This document shows positions 18,855 through 30,031 of a DNA stretch of 64,000 nucleotides, one piece after another; the first letter of the stretch is position 1; every line of letters begins with the position of its first letter. Under the pieces are notes generated by a model. The model was not told where the DNA came from, did no database searches, and saw only the letters and a program-made list of their open reading frames with translations. The position numbers and the translations under genes were made by a program. Origin of the DNA: Polynucleobacter aenigmaticus (GTDB lineage: Bacteria > Pseudomonadota > Gammaproteobacteria > Burkholderiales > Burkholderiaceae); assembly GCF_002206635.1 (NCBI RefSeq), contig NZ_NGUO01000004.1, positions 62,001-126,000 on the forward strand, written 5' to 3'.

Positions 18855-19703
18855 TTACGCAGAGGCGGGTGGAACGCTAAAAATGATCCTCTCTGGGGCA
18901 TTGAATATCTCGAAATGCTTCCCAGAACAACGAGATAGGAGAGTGAGGTTAGTTTTACGGGCTAAGTCTAGACCCATCAAGGTCATGCCAGAGCGGGTCA
19001 TTAAGAAAGGAATGCCCATCTGAGCGCCTTTGATGACCATCTCGGAGGTCAGGCGCCCGGTAGTAAAGAAAATCAGATCTTTGCCTGGCTTATCAGCTAG
19101 CCACATCAGACCTGAAATAGAATCCACGGCGTTATGACGCCCTACATCCTCAATAAAATGGAGTAATTGGACTTTGTCATTGCCATCACGCTCAAACACT
19201 GCGCAGGCATGAACGGAGCCGGATTTCTTATAAATCGTGTCATGCATCCGGATACTGTCAATCAGCGCCACGATTGCCTCTTGACTTAACTGGGGACCAT
19301 CTGGAAGTCGAATTTCGGACATTTCCTCAATCAAGCCACCAAACATCGTGCCCTGGCCGCAACCAGTAGTCACAACCCGCTTACTAGTGAGTGCATCGAT
19401 GTCCACGGTGCTGCGATGAGTCTTCACCGCCGCCGAATCAGTCTCCCAGTCCACCTGAATGCTGGCAATATCGTCCGGCGACTCTACCAATCGCTGATTA
19501 CGCAAGTAACCCAGCACTAGGGCCTCCGGGGCGCTGCCCAGCGTCATCAAGGTAACAACCTCGCGCTTATCCAGATAGATGGTTAAGGGACGCTCCCCAG
19601 GGATATAGGTAGTCTTAATGCGCCCAGCCTCATCCATGATCTGCACCTCATGCACCAAGGGCACAGAGGCCTTAGACATCTGAATATTGTGGGGTGAAGC
19701 CAT
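18855..19703 (-). CDS. fdhD: Formate dehydrogenase accessory sulfurtransferase
   Basis: FdhD of 282 residues transfers sulfur from IscS to the molybdenum cofactor and is required for active formate dehydrogenases. The motif VVTTGCGQGTMFGG (near residue 115) contains the single conserved cysteine; E. coli FdhD has a CxxC here, and the one-Cys form is common elsewhere. Other family segments are GYLRNQRLV, the SGSVHACAVF region and VEDVGRHNAVDSISG. No formate dehydrogenase gene is in the window. It would be needed if formate from oxalate breakdown (40-46 kb) is oxidised. The gene diverges from metG. Confidence 0.96.
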   Translation of the reverse strand: MASPHNIQMSKASVPLVHEVQIMDEAGRIKTTYIPGERPLTIYLDKREVVTLMTLGSAPEALVLGYLRNQRLVESPDDIASIQVDWETDSAAVKTHRSTVDIDALTSKRVVTTGCGQGTMFGGLIEEMSEIRLPDGPQLSQEAIVALIDSIRMHDTIYKKSGSVHACAVFERDGNDKVQLLHFIEDVGRHNAVDSISGLMWLADKPGKDLIFFTTGRLTSEMVIKGAQMGIPFLMTRSGMTLMGLDLARKTNLTLLSRCSGKHFEIFNAPERIIFSVPPASA

Positions 19704-19838
19704 AAAACATCTCTTAAATTAGGTTCGAATCAGTATTTACTTTAACCGCAGACTAAAATTAGTGCTGAAGCAGAGGCTCAAGCCCCATAATCTTGTATTC
19801 CCATTTGTTGAATTTTTTTCTATTTAAGTCCGCTTTTC

Positions 19839-21509
19839 ATGAGTAGCCCCAAACGTCGCCTGCTAGTTACCTCCGCCTTACCTTACGCTAATGGCCAAAT
19901 TCATATTGGTCATTTGGTGGAATATGTCCAGACAGATATCTGGGTCCGCTTCCAAAGAATGCGTGGTCATGAAGTTCACTATGTTGGCGCCGATGACACT
20001 CACGGTACGCCCATCATGTTGCGTGCCGAAAAAGAGGGCATCACCCCTAAAGAACTTATTGCCAACGTCTGGAAAGAGCACAAGCGCGATTTCGATGACT
20101 TCTTAATTTCTTTTGACAACTACTACACTACCGATAGCCCTGAGAATGAAGCCCTCTCTCAGAGTATCTACCTCAAGCTGCGTGATGCAGGCCTCATTGA
20201 AAAGCGTGCGATTGAGCAGGCTTACGATCCTGTAAAAGAAATGTTCTTGCCGGATCGCTTTATTAAAGGTGAGTGCCCTAAATGTGGCGCTAAAGATCAG
20301 TATGGCGACTCTTGCGAAAAGTGTGGCGCGACCTACTCTCCAACAGATTTAAAAAATCCTTTTTCTGTAGTGAGTGGCGCCACTCCAATTAAGAAAATTT
20401 CCGACCACTATTTCTTCAAACTATCTGACCCACGATGCGAAACTTTCCTGCGTGATTGGACTCAAGTCAGAACTCCGTTGCAACCTGAAGCGCGCAACAA
20501 AATGAAGGAATGGGTTGGGCAACCTGGAGATAGTAAGCTTGGGGACTGGGACATATCTCGTGATGCACCCTACTTTGGCTTTGAAATTCCTGATGCTCCG
20601 GGTAAGTATTTTTATGTCTGGCTTGATGCACCTATTGGCTATTACGCCAGTTTCCTCAACTACTGCCAGAGTAAAGGTTTGAACTTTGAGGAATGGGTTA
20701 GACCCGATTCCACTACCGAGCAATACCATTTCATCGGCAAAGACATTCTGTATTTCCACACGCTATTTTGGCCTGCAACCCTACACTTTGCCGGCTATCG
20801 CACTCCAACCAATGTATTTGCTCACGGCTTCCTCACAGTTGATGGCGAGAAGATGAGTAAGTCGCGCGGCACACTCATCTCTGCGCACAGCGTGATTGAA
20901 TCTGGCTTTAATCCAGAGTGGTTCCGCTATTACTTTGCAACGAAATTGAATGACAGTATGGAAGATTTGGATTTGAATCTCCAAGACTTCGTTGCCAGAG
21001 TAAATAGCGACCTTTTAGGTAAGTACATCAACATCGCTAGCCGCAGTGCCGGCTTCTTGGTGAAGCGTTTTGGCGGCGTAGTTTCTGATGAAGCAATGCA
21101 AAATCCACTAGTGACTGAAATTGCTGCTACCAGTGAAAAAATTGCTGAGCTCTATGAGACACGTGAATACGCAAAGGCGTTGCGTACCATCATGGAATTG
21201 GCTGATAAGGTCAATGGCTTTGTGAATGAAAACAAGCCTTGGGAAATTGCCAAAGATCCAGAGCGTGAAGCTGACTTGCAAAAAGTGTGTAGTGTGACTT
21301 TGGAGGCATTCCGCCTGTTAAGTCTCTACCTCAAGCCAGTATTGCCGCAAGTCACTGCTGGCGTTGAAGAGTTCCTTTCCGTGCCCGCGATGACCTGGGA
21401 AGACGTTAAAACACCTCTATCTAGCCAAAACCCAATCAAACCGTATAAACACCTCATGACTCGGGTTGAAGCACCGCAGATCGAGGCTTTATTAGCTGCA
21501 AACCTCTAA
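19839..21509 (+). CDS. metG: Methionyl-tRNA synthetase
   Basis: Class I aminoacyl-tRNA synthetase of 556 residues that charges tRNA-Met. It shows the HIGH signature at residues 22-25 ([10 protein letters not shown]), the zinc-binding insert near 146-166 with two CxxC pairs (CPKC and CEKC), and KMSKS near residue 339. It lacks the C-terminal tRNA-binding/dimerisation domain found in the 677-residue E. coli enzyme, so it is the short monomer-like form. Its order with a DUF3460 gene, scpA and panC is familiar in Burkholderiales. It diverges from fdhD with a 135 nt gap. Confidence 0.97.
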   Translation: MSSPKRRLLVTSALPYANGQIHIGHLVEYVQTDIWVRFQRMRGHEVHYVGADDTHGTPIMLRAEKEGITPKELIANVWKEHKRDFDDFLISFDNYYTTDSPENEALSQSIYLKLRDAGLIEKRAIEQAYDPVKEMFLPDRFIKGECPKCGAKDQYGDSCEKCGATYSPTDLKNPFSVVSGATPIKKISDHYFFKLSDPRCETFLRDWTQVRTPLQPEARNKMKEWVGQPGDSKLGDWDISRDAPYFGFEIPDAPGKYFYVWLDAPIGYYASFLNYCQSKGLNFEEWVRPDSTTEQYHFIGKDILYFHTLFWPATLHFAGYRTPTNVFAHGFLTVDGEKMSKSRGTLISAHSVIESGFNPEWFRYYFATKLNDSMEDLDLNLQDFVARVNSDLLGKYINIASRSAGFLVKRFGGVVSDEAMQNPLVTEIAATSEKIAELYETREYAKALRTIMELADKVNGFVNENKPWEIAKDPEREADLQKVCSVTLEAFRLLSLYLKPVLPQVTAGVEEFLSVPAMTWEDVKTPLSSQNPIKPYKHLMTRVEAPQIEALLAANL

Positions 21510-21586
21510 AAACGGGCCCAAAAGAGCTAATTTCTGGGAATTGACCAAAAAGTCGGCAGGTTTGTAGGAAAAATCGTTAATAATGA

Positions 21587-21621
21587 TGGGCTAAGCAGAA
21601 ATCTGTTGCCCAGTAATTTTT
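21587..21621 (+). terminator. Probable terminator or attenuator after metG
   Basis: A two-part stem, TGGGC/GCCCA enclosing AGCAGA/TCTGTT with a two-base loop, is followed by GTAATTTTTCC. It lies 78 nt after metG and about 35 nt before the small DUF3460 gene, so it would reduce read-through into the scpA-panC group. A second, overlapping repeat (CAGTAA and TTACTG) could compete with it. Confidence 0.45.
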
Positions 21622-21656
21622 CCAAGTTACTGAATTAATTGAGAATTTTAGGAAAT

Positions 21657-21840
21657 ATGATGGCTAGGTATACATCCGAATTCACCCAGTTCTTAGATGA
21701 GCTCAAATCCGAGCAACCGCATCTCGAAGCGGGTCAGCAAGCTGGTCGTGCACTCCTTTGGGATAAAGAGCCTTTGACTACTGAAGACCAACGTCGCGCC
21801 AAGGCTGCCAAATTAAAGCAGCGCCCTTACGTTTATTCGA

Positions 21841-21848
<8 letters not shown>
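21657..21848 (+). CDS. DUF3460 family small protein
   Basis: Small soluble protein of about 63 residues (ARYTSEFTQFLDELK start and RRAKAAKLKQRPYVYSND end), matching the DUF3460 family of betaproteobacteria. The start is set by AGGA just before the paired ATGs at 21657 and 21660. The N-terminal half is acidic and helical and the C-terminal half basic. It overlaps scpA by 8 nt, so the two are translationally coupled. Function is not known; the constant link to scpA suggests a chromosome-related or expression-coupling role, which is inference. Confidence 0.85.
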
Positions 21849-23570
<1,722 letters not shown>

Positions 23571-23658
23571 CTCTAGGAGTGGATTTGAAATCCATTGATT
23601 CTGATTATCTCCTGACGACCCAAAGCAGCTATTCGAAAAGGCTATTTTTGCAGCAAGA

Positions 23659-24099
23659 TTACTCCTTTGGAGCGATACTTGCTTTTTCATATGCAGCTAA
23701 CTTGGCCTTTAAATTTTGCTCCTCCTGGAATCGCTCTGTTTCATCTCGTATGATCGCTGCAATCGCAAAAGGCTGATTCTGATCATCAAAGATCATTGTG
23801 ACTGAAAAAGCAATCGAAATAGAGCCACCATCTTTGTGGAGCGCTGGAACGCGCAGCAAGGTATTGCCATACTTTGTTTTGCCGGTTTCCATTGTATGGA
23901 AATAACCCTTTGAGTGTCTCTCTCTAAAGCGCTCAGGGGTAATGATGCTGAGAGTTTTCCCCAAAGCCTCATCTTGGCTATAGCCGAAAATACGTTCAGC
24001 GGATGCATTCCAGAACAAGATATTTTCATCTCGGTCAGAAATAACAACAGCTTCGCCAATTTGACTAACAAGGGTTTTGAAATCTATAGCATCTTTCAT
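23659..24099 (-). CDS. Stand-alone PAS domain protein, copy 2
   Basis: Single PAS domain of 146 residues, close to copies at 14.6 and 42.2 kb along the whole length. Shared motifs are ERIFGYSQDEALGKTL, ITPERFRERHSKGY, the TKYGNTLLRVPALHKDG strand pair and IIRDETERF, followed by a short charged helix. His62 matches the heme-ligand position of FixL/DosP-type PAS domains. There is no output domain. It lies 87 nt downstream of cynS but beyond the cynS terminator, so it probably has its own promoter or depends on read-through from the cyanate/nitrate operon. It converges on panC. Function is not known; a soluble redox or gas sensor acting on a partner is one idea. Confidence 0.88.
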   Translation of the reverse strand: MKDAIDFKTLVSQIGEAVVISDRDENILFWNASAERIFGYSQDEALGKTLSIITPERFRERHSKGYFHTMETGKTKYGNTLLRVPALHKDGGSISIAFSVTMIFDDQNQPFAIAAIIRDETERFQEEQNLKAKLAAYEKASIAPKE

Positions 24100-24143
24100 T
24101 ATTGGCCTCTATTGTTTAGTAATTTATTGCAAGAATACCCCAA

Positions 24144-24166
24144 TAAAAAACCACCCGAAGGTGGCT
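24144..24166 (-). terminator. Rho-independent terminator of the cyn operon
   Basis: On the minus strand a GC-rich stem (CCACC at 24151-24155 against GGTGG at 24160-24164) with a TTCG-type loop is followed by seven T residues. It lies 20 nt after the cynS stop. Confidence 0.85.
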
Positions 24167-24185
24167 CTTAGGGATGTTTCTATTG

Positions 24186-24629
24186 TTAATAGGTTTTGTA
24201 GGAAAGGTACTTTCCTGATAGCACCACCTGTACACGATCGCCCTTTGGATCAGGCTCACGTTGAATATCCATTGAGAAATCAATTGCACTCATGATGCCG
24301 TCACCAAATTCTTCATGAATGAGTTCTTTGATGGTTGTGCCGTATACACTCACAATCTCATACCAACGGTAGATCAATGGATCGGTTGGTACTGCTGTTG
24401 GCAACGAGCCTTTGTAGGGAACAATTTGAAGCCATGCCATCTCTTCATCGGTTAATTCAAATAACTTACCAGCAGCCTCAGCCTGAGACTTAGTAAAGGT
24501 CATTTGGCCTAAGCAGCCAGCAGTAACCCACTCCTTTGACTCACCGATAGCCTTGGCGATATCACTCCATTTCATACCATTGCGTACTTTAGCTTCAATA
24601 ATTTTTTGCGTAACAACAGAACGATCCAT
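24186..24629 (-). CDS. cynS: Cyanate hydratase (cyanase)
   Basis: Enzyme of 147 residues that converts cyanate and bicarbonate to ammonia and carbon dioxide. The catalytic triad is present as Arg88, Glu91 and Ser114, exactly eight residues before the E. coli Arg96, Glu99 and Ser122, in YRWYEIV and SAIDFS. The N-terminal part is the usual helical DNA-binding-like fold. It is last in the cobA-SBP-permease-ATPase-cynS transcript, which argues that the adjacent ABC transporter carries cyanate, or nitrate plus cyanate. It supplies ammonia as a nitrogen source and removes toxic cyanate. Confidence 0.97.
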   Translation of the reverse strand: MDRSVVTQKIIEAKVRNGMKWSDIAKAIGESKEWVTAGCLGQMTFTKSQAEAAGKLFELTDEEMAWLQIVPYKGSLPTAVPTDPLIYRWYEIVSVYGTTIKELIHEEFGDGIMSAIDFSMDIQREPDPKGDRVQVVLSGKYLSYKTY

Positions 24630-24655
24630 TTTTTTCTCCTTGATTTAAGTTTTAT

Positions 24656-25522
24656 TTACTGCGTAATAGTTTCTTCAACCCCAGGTAGAACTATCAGGGG
24701 TTTATATGAAGCAAGCTCACCACTGGCTGCTTTCACCTGCAAATCTTTTGAGCGATTCACTAGAAAATCAACTAAATGATTGCGCATTGGGTAGTACATA
24801 GCGTCGTGATGTAAGTTGGCACGCTTTCTACCTTTGGGTAGCGTATTCACAACGATTTCAGCAATACGAGCATTGGGCCCATTACTCATCAACATAATTT
24901 TGTCGGAAAGCAATATGGCTTCATCAACGTCATGCGTAATCATGAAGACAGTTTGATTTGTCTCTTTGCATATTTTTAAGAGCTCATCCTGAATCACCCC
25001 GCGGGTTAAAGCATCTAGCGCCCCAAACGGCTCATCAAGTAAGAGCATTTTTGGCTCAATTGCAAATGCACGAGCAATACCAACCCGCTGCTTCATGCCA
25101 CCGGACAACTCCGAAGGTTTTTTGTTCTCAGCATTCACTAAGCCAACCATGGCTAAGTATTTTTTAGAATGCTCAGCTATTTTCTGTTTAGACCAATCTG
25201 GAAATTTGGATTTAACAGCAAATGCAACGTTTTGTAGAACAGTCATCCAAGGCATTAGCGCATGACCTTGGAATACAACACCACGCTCTAATCCAGGCCC
25301 TTGAATCCGCTTCCCAAGCATGATGGCATCACCACCGGTAGCCTCCTCAAGACCTGCAAGGACGTTGAGAATAGTTGTCTTGCCGCATCCAGAGTGGCCA
25401 ATAATACAAACAAACTCTCCACGATCAATTTCAAAGTTGATGCCTTCAAATACAGGAGGTGCATCGAGCTTATAGGACTTACTGAGGTTTTCAACCTTGA
25501 GAAAAGTATTTTCAATCTGCAT
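24656..25522 (-). CDS. Nitrate/cyanate ABC transporter ATP-binding protein
   Basis: ABC ATPase of about 288 residues, NrtD/CynD/SsuB-like. It shows Walker [10 protein letters not shown], the Q-loop, signature LSGGMKQR and Walker [14 protein letters not shown], with the C-terminal helices of the nitrate/sulfonate/taurine class. The ATG at 25522 is chosen because the fold begins right after it; the frame extends to 25582 but inside the permease gene. It overlaps the permease stop by 11 nt, a sign of coupled translation. Nitrate and cyanate systems cannot be separated by the ATPase alone; cynS next door supports cyanate. Confidence 0.92.
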   Translation of the reverse strand: MQIENTFLKVENLSKSYKLDAPPVFEGINFEIDRGEFVCIIGHSGCGKTTILNVLAGLEEATGGDAIMLGKRIQGPGLERGVVFQGHALMPWMTVLQNVAFAVKSKFPDWSKQKIAEHSKKYLAMVGLVNAENKKPSELSGGMKQRVGIARAFAIEPKMLLLDEPFGALDALTRGVIQDELLKICKETNQTVFMITHDVDEAILLSDKIMLMSNGPNARIAEIVVNTLPKGRKRANLHHDAMYYPMRNHLVDFLVNRSKDLQVKAASGELASYKPLIVLPGVEETITQ

Positions 25523-26372
25523 AAGAAACCGCCTTTTGTAACTTGCCGAATGCAGTGTCAAGCAACATTCCAACAATACCAATTAAAAGAATTGCGAATA
25601 TCACACTAGAGAGAGATAAGTTATTCCACTCATTCCACAAGAAATAACCAATACCTGTGCCACCAACCAGCATTTCTGCAGCAACAATGACAAGCCATGC
25701 AATACCCATGGAGATCCGCATACCAGTCAAAATTGTTGGTGCGGCCGCAGGAAGAATAACTAAGAATGCTTTACGTAATGGAGATACTTCCAATGTTTTG
25801 GCTACGTTTAATAATTCTTTACGCACATTCGCTACACCAAAGGCGGTATTGAGCAGCATTGGCCATACAGAGCAAATAAAGATTACAAAGATTCCTGAAA
25901 TAGCAGAATCTTTAATTGTGTAAAGCGCAATTGGCATCCATGCTAAAGGAGAAATTGGCTTCAAAATTTGAATAAATGGATTGAATGCCTCATAAGCTAA
26001 AGGAGACATGCCAATCCAAAATCCAAATGGAATAGCCACTAACATTGCCAACAAAAAACCCAAAGCAACGCGTGCTAATGAGTAACCAAGCTGAATCCCT
26101 ATTCCCTTATCGTTTGGGCCATTGTCATAAAACGGGTGTGACAACTGCTTAAAGATGGTCTGCCCCATTTGCGTTAGGGTTGGAAAGCCTGTTTTTTGAA
26201 CAAGCTCGCCACCGCCCTGCCCCATAAGACTGTTGTACTCGCTGGAGTTCGTTGATATTCCAGAGGGTGGCGCAACCTTCTGCGTTGTTGCCATGTGCCA
26301 TATAAATAGACAAATCAGCAAAATCAATGCAGATAGAATTGCGCCTTTAACTTTAATAGATACTGTTTTCAT
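25512..26372 (-). CDS. Nitrate/cyanate ABC transporter permease
   Basis: Inner-membrane permease of 286 residues with six helices, NrtB/CynB type. An N-terminal helix ([17 protein letters not shown]) is followed by a periplasmic loop and the binding-protein-dependent transport core, in which the EAA-like region near [26 protein letters not shown] contacts the ATPase. It lies 15 nt downstream of the binding-protein gene and overlaps the ATPase gene. One permease gene is expected because the complex uses a homodimer. Confidence 0.92.
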   Translation of the reverse strand: MKTVSIKVKGAILSALILLICLFIWHMATTQKVAPPSGISTNSSEYNSLMGQGGGELVQKTGFPTLTQMGQTIFKQLSHPFYDNGPNDKGIGIQLGYSLARVALGFLLAMLVAIPFGFWIGMSPLAYEAFNPFIQILKPISPLAWMPIALYTIKDSAISGIFVIFICSVWPMLLNTAFGVANVRKELLNVAKTLEVSPLRKAFLVILPAAAPTILTGMRISMGIAWLVIVAAEMLVGGTGIGYFLWNEWNNLSLSSVIFAILLIGIVGMLLDTAFGKLQKAVSYAD

Positions 26373-26387
26373 TCATTAACCTTAGGG

Positions 26388-27761
26388 TCACACTTTGTTT
26401 GTTGGAAAAGACTTCAAGTAGGCTGCTGGCTGACTTGGGTCAAATTCTTTACCCATAATCTTGACCTTCTTGTATCCCGACTTAGCTTGATCAGGAATAG
26501 CAATACCGGTCTCGCCCATATACTTTTTGGCATCTGTGAGTAAAAACACTTTCTCAGAGATATCTTTGTAGTTCACATCACCCTTGACATAACCCCAGCG
26601 CTGCATTTGAGTCAACATCCAGGTAGCCATGGAATACCAAGGAATTGGGTTGAAATCAATTCGATCTGGTACGTTTTGAACATTGCCTAAACCATCTGCA
26701 AACTTTCCTGTAAGAACCTGCATTACCACGGTCTCAGGCTGATTGAGGTAATTAGGAGTAGAGATAACTTTGGCTATTAAAGGTCTATTTTCAGGATCAC
26801 GCGCCATCGTAGAAGCATTCAGCACGGCGCGATAGAGGGCTGCGAATGTATTTGGGTTCTTGCGGATAAATTCTTCCGAAGTTCCAAAAGCACAGCAAGG
26901 ATGCCCGTCCCAGATTTGCTTAGTCAGAATATGGATAAAGCCAACCTCGTCATACACTGCACGTTGGTTAAATGGATCAGGCCCTAAGAAGCCATCAATA
27001 TTTCCTGCGCGTAAATTCGCAACCATTTCTGGCGGTGGAGTTACCCGAATCTGAATATCCCTATCTGGATCTAACCCTGCTTGCGCTACGTAGTAACGCA
27101 ATAAGAAGTTATGCATTGAATACTCAAATGGAACTGCAAACTTCATACCTTTCCAGTTTTTAGGATCCCGATTATTTTTATGTTTATTAGCTAAAGTAAT
27201 GGCCTGGCCATTCACATTTTGAATTGTTGCCACGCGCATCTGAGTTGGGTCAGAGCCTATACCCATCGACATAGAAATTGGCATAGGTGACAAAAAGTGT
27301 GAGGCATCATGCTCTTTGCTCAGCATCTTGTCTCGAATCAAAGCCCATCCCGCAGTTTTATTCAGCGTAACGTTCAGACCTTGTTTCTTATAAAACCCAA
27401 GCGGGTCAGCCATGATGAGTGGAGTTGCACAAGTAATGGCGATAAATCCAATCTTTAAATCTGGTTTTTCAAGCGGAGCCTTTTCTTGGGCCATAGCTTG
27501 CAAGGCTCCTATTGGCAAGAAACCTGACAATGCACTCATCGCTCCGCCGGCACCCACAGCTTTCAAAAATGCACGTCTACGATCTTCCTGGGGAAAAAGG
27601 GCTTTTACTATGCTGGCTTCAACAAAATCAGCGCTTTGCTGCTCGGCATCCAGTTTTGCGGAAAGTGAATTTGCATGATCCAACTCCGATGCATGCTGTC
27701 CGCAACTACAGCGATTACTAAATAAAGGCCTATCTGGGTCAAATGGGCGATATGAGTTCAT
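26388..27761 (-). CDS. Nitrate/cyanate ABC substrate-binding protein (Tat exported)
   Basis: NrtA/CynA-type binding protein of 457 residues. A long N-terminal extension containing a CSCGQH motif precedes a twin-arginine signal (RRAFLKAVGAGGAM, about residue 62) and an AQA-like cleavage region; the mature part starts near KIGFIAITCATPLIMADPLGF. Later segments (FEYSMHNFLLRYYVAQAGLDPD, GNIDGFLGPDPFNQRA, HPCCAFGTSEEFI) are family hallmarks. It is second in the operon, 20 nt after cobA. It is a paralogue of the protein at 28736-30031. The ligand is nitrate, nitrite or cyanate; the operon favours cyanate or a shared role. Confidence 0.92.
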   Translation of the reverse strand: MNSYRPFDPDRPLFSNRCSCGQHASELDHANSLSAKLDAEQQSADFVEASIVKALFPQEDRRRAFLKAVGAGGAMSALSGFLPIGALQAMAQEKAPLEKPDLKIGFIAITCATPLIMADPLGFYKKQGLNVTLNKTAGWALIRDKMLSKEHDASHFLSPMPISMSMGIGSDPTQMRVATIQNVNGQAITLANKHKNNRDPKNWKGMKFAVPFEYSMHNFLLRYYVAQAGLDPDRDIQIRVTPPPEMVANLRAGNIDGFLGPDPFNQRAVYDEVGFIHILTKQIWDGHPCCAFGTSEEFIRKNPNTFAALYRAVLNASTMARDPENRPLIAKVISTPNYLNQPETVVMQVLTGKFADGLGNVQNVPDRIDFNPIPWYSMATWMLTQMQRWGYVKGDVNYKDISEKVFLLTDAKKYMGETGIAIPDQAKSGYKKVKIMGKEFDPSQPAAYLKSFPTNKV

Positions 27762-27781
27762 ATTTATCTCCTAGTAAGTAA

Positions 27782-28585
27782 TTAAGATACGGCTTGTAAT
27801 GCTGCGAAATTCGATTCAGAGCGAATCAATGGGCTTAGTAGTTGTAGTTGCTTTCTATAGACCTCGCCAATCATCACAACAACGGGCTGCCTGTCTAAAA
27901 AATGATGATGTACATCGCCAAGACTCAACTCATCTAATGTGCAAGCAAAACCTCGTTCTGATGGAAGGCTGACGGACTCCATCAAGCAGACAGGTGTATT
28001 AGATGGATAGCCCTGTGCCATTAAGGTATTCGCTACCTCCGTAAGCTGATCGCGAGCCATGTAATAGATAGATGTTTTATGGTCCTCATGAGAACAACGC
28101 CCAGGCAAAGTCGTTAATGTCAGAGTGCGACTTAACTCTCGTGTTGTTGGGGGCTGCTTTAATTGCGCTGAGGCTGCTAAGGCGGTAGTGATACCTGGAA
28201 CGACTTCATAATGAACCCCTGCCTGCTCTAGCGCATCAATCTCTTCTTGTGCGCGCCCAAAAATCAGGGGATCTCCACCTTTTAAGCGCACCACCACCAA
28301 ATTCTTACTAGCCGCATCAACTAATTGCTTATTAATAAATCGCTGTGAGCTTGAGTGGGCACCACATCTTTTACCTACTGGCACCATGTTGGTGCTCGTA
28401 CACCACTCCAACATAGACATATCTATCAAGGCGTCATAAAAAATAATATCGGCTACTGCCAGAATTCGTGCCCCGCGAACAGTAATTAAATCAGCAGCAC
28501 CAGGACCAGCACCTATAAGGTAAACGCCAGGGATGGGGCTGCTTGCTATTGGTGCGTTAACTGTGGTTACTTGAGTAGAGTTCAT
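27782..28585 (-). CDS. cobA: Uroporphyrinogen-III C-methyltransferase
   Basis: SUMT of 267 residues that methylates uroporphyrinogen III twice to precorrin-2, the precursor of siroheme (and of B12). Motifs are GVYLIGAGPGAADLITVRGARIL at the start, VVRLKGGDPLIFGRAQEE and the VVPGITTALAASAQL S-adenosylmethionine region. It stands alone without the CysG oxidase/ferrochelatase half. It leads the leftward cyanate/nitrate operon and shares a promoter region with the rightward nirB operon, whose product NirB needs siroheme. That context makes siroheme supply its likely task. Confidence 0.94.
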   Translation of the reverse strand: MNSTQVTTVNAPIASSPIPGVYLIGAGPGAADLITVRGARILAVADIIFYDALIDMSMLEWCTSTNMVPVGKRCGAHSSSQRFINKQLVDAASKNLVVVRLKGGDPLIFGRAQEEIDALEQAGVHYEVVPGITTALAASAQLKQPPTTRELSRTLTLTTLPGRCSHEDHKTSIYYMARDQLTEVANTLMAQGYPSNTPVCLMESVSLPSERGFACTLDELSLGDVHHHFLDRQPVVVMIGEVYRKQLQLLSPLIRSESNFAALQAVS

Positions 28586-28735
28586 GACTCATTTGTAACA
28601 GTCAGCCATGCACCTAAATTACCTACGTGAACCAAAAGTGGTCATGCATTTATTTAGCGCACCAATAAAGAGCTTTCCATTTAATTCGGCATTGAGATCT
28701 TGCTTATCGTTAGTTATCGACCAAAGGAGCTCTGT
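28586..28735. promoter_or_regulatory. Divergent promoter region, cobA/cyn and nir/nas operons
   Basis: A 150 nt AT-rich gap separates the two divergent nitrogen operons and must hold both promoters. I searched by eye for a sigma-54 -24/-12 element, an NtrC dyad and an FNR box and found no convincing match; GCACCAATAA near 28655 is at most an NtrC half-site. An AAAGGAG ribosome site for the rightward operon is at its right end. Confidence 0.5.
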
Positions 28736-30031
28736 ATGAAAGATAAAAAGCAATCTCAAGGACTGATTACTAAAGTCTCGATTTCTACTACGACTGATGC
28801 AAATCCAACCAGAAGAAAGCTGATCCAATCGATTGGTTCCGCAAGTATTTTGTCTCTCATCGACCCAATGGTGAAGGCTGGTGCGTGGGCCGCGGGATCA
28901 GATGCTCCTGAGAAAACTGACGTAAAGGTGAGCTTTATTGCGCTTACTGACTGCTCCTCAGTCATCATGGCCAATCACCTTGGACTAGACAAGAAATATG
29001 GCGTCAAGATTATTCCAACCAAGGAAGCCTCATGGGCAGCTATTCGCGACAAGTTAGTTAATGGTGAGAACGATATGTCTCACATTCTCTACGGGATGAT
29101 GTATGGCCTGCAAATGGGTATTGGTGGCCAACAAAAAGACATGTCATTACTGATGTCTCTCAACAATAATGGCCAGGCAATCACGCTGTCTAAGTCTTTA
29201 TATCAAAAAGGTGTGACTGACGGCGCCAGCCTGAAAGCGCTGATGGACAAAGAAAAGCGCGACTATACCTTTGCGCAAACGTTCCCAACAGGCACGCATG
29301 CTATGTGGCTCTACTACTGGCTTGCCAATTACGGCATTAACCCGTTTAAAGATGCAAAAATTATTACCGTACCGCCGCCACAAATGGTTGCCAATATGCG
29401 AAGCGGTAACATGGATGGCTATTGTGTGGGGGAGCCTTGGAATGCTCGTGCCATCATTGACGGTATTGGCTTTACGGCCATCACAACGCAGGCCATCTGG
29501 CAAGATCATCCAGAAAAAGCCTTAGGAACCACCTCAGACTTTGCTAAAAGATATCCCAACACCTGCCGCGCGGTTACTGCAGCAATTTTGGAGGCCGGCA
29601 AATACATTGATGCATCGACCTCAAACAAACACAGCACGGCCGAAGTGGTATCAGCACCCTCTTTTGTTAACACAGATGTCAACGTGATCCAGGATCGTAT
29701 GATGGGTCGGTATAACAATGGTATTGGTAAAACTTGGGATGATCCAAATGCAATGAAGTTTTATAACAGCGGTCTTGCAACATTCCCGTACCTCTCAGAC
29801 GGTATGTGGTTTATGACACAGCATAAGCGCTGGGGCCTGTTGAAAGAGCATCCAGATTATTTAGCAGTTGCTAAAAAAGTAAACAACATTGTCATCTACA
29901 AAGATGCTGCAACAGCCTCAAAAACTCCATTGCCAAAAAGTGATATGCGTTCGAGCAAATTATTTGATGGTGTCGTATGGAATGGTTCTAATCCTGCAGC
30001 TTATGCAGACAGCTTCAAGATCAAAGCATGA
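28736..30031 (+). CDS. NrtA-like nitrate-binding protein without own permease
   Basis: Periplasmic-type nitrate/sulfonate-binding protein of 431 residues from the ATG at 28736 (AAAGGAG 6 nt upstream). The N-terminus carries TRRKLIQSIGSASILSL, a twin-arginine-like signal, and the mature part starts near VKVSFIALTDCSSVIMANHLGL. Family segments GNMDGYCVGEPWNARAI and HPEKALGTTSDFA are clear. It is first in the nirB-nirD-nasA operon and overlaps nirB by 4 nt. No permease or ATPase gene accompanies it; it may share the divergent transporter at 24.7-26.4 kb or act as a nitrate sensor in the manner of NasS. NasS proteins lack a signal and pair with NasT, which is absent here. Confidence 0.88.
   Translation: MKDKKQSQGLITKVSISTTTDANPTRRKLIQSIGSASILSLIDPMVKAGAWAAGSDAPEKTDVKVSFIALTDCSSVIMANHLGLDKKYGVKIIPTKEASWAAIRDKLVNGENDMSHILYGMMYGLQMGIGGQQKDMSLLMSLNNNGQAITLSKSLYQKGVTDGASLKALMDKEKRDYTFAQTFPTGTHAMWLYYWLANYGINPFKDAKIITVPPPQMVANMRSGNMDGYCVGEPWNARAIIDGIGFTAITTQAIWQDHPEKALGTTSDFAKRYPNTCRAVTAAILEAGKYIDASTSNKHSTAEVVSAPSFVNTDVNVIQDRMMGRYNNGIGKTWDDPNAMKFYNSGLATFPYLSDGMWFMTQHKRWGLLKEHPDYLAVAKKVNNIVIYKDAATASKTPLPKSDMRSSKLFDGVVWNGSNPAAYADSFKIKA

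Noticed and set aside
23587..23608. Short palindrome TGGATTTGAAATCCA after panC as a terminator
   Set aside because: The centre leaves a one-base loop and there is no T-run, so it cannot form a terminator hairpin.
28586..28735. Sigma-54 promoter or NtrC site in the divergent nitrogen promoter region
   Set aside because: Candidate GG and GC pairs have 12 nt between them instead of 10, and only an NtrC half-site is visible.
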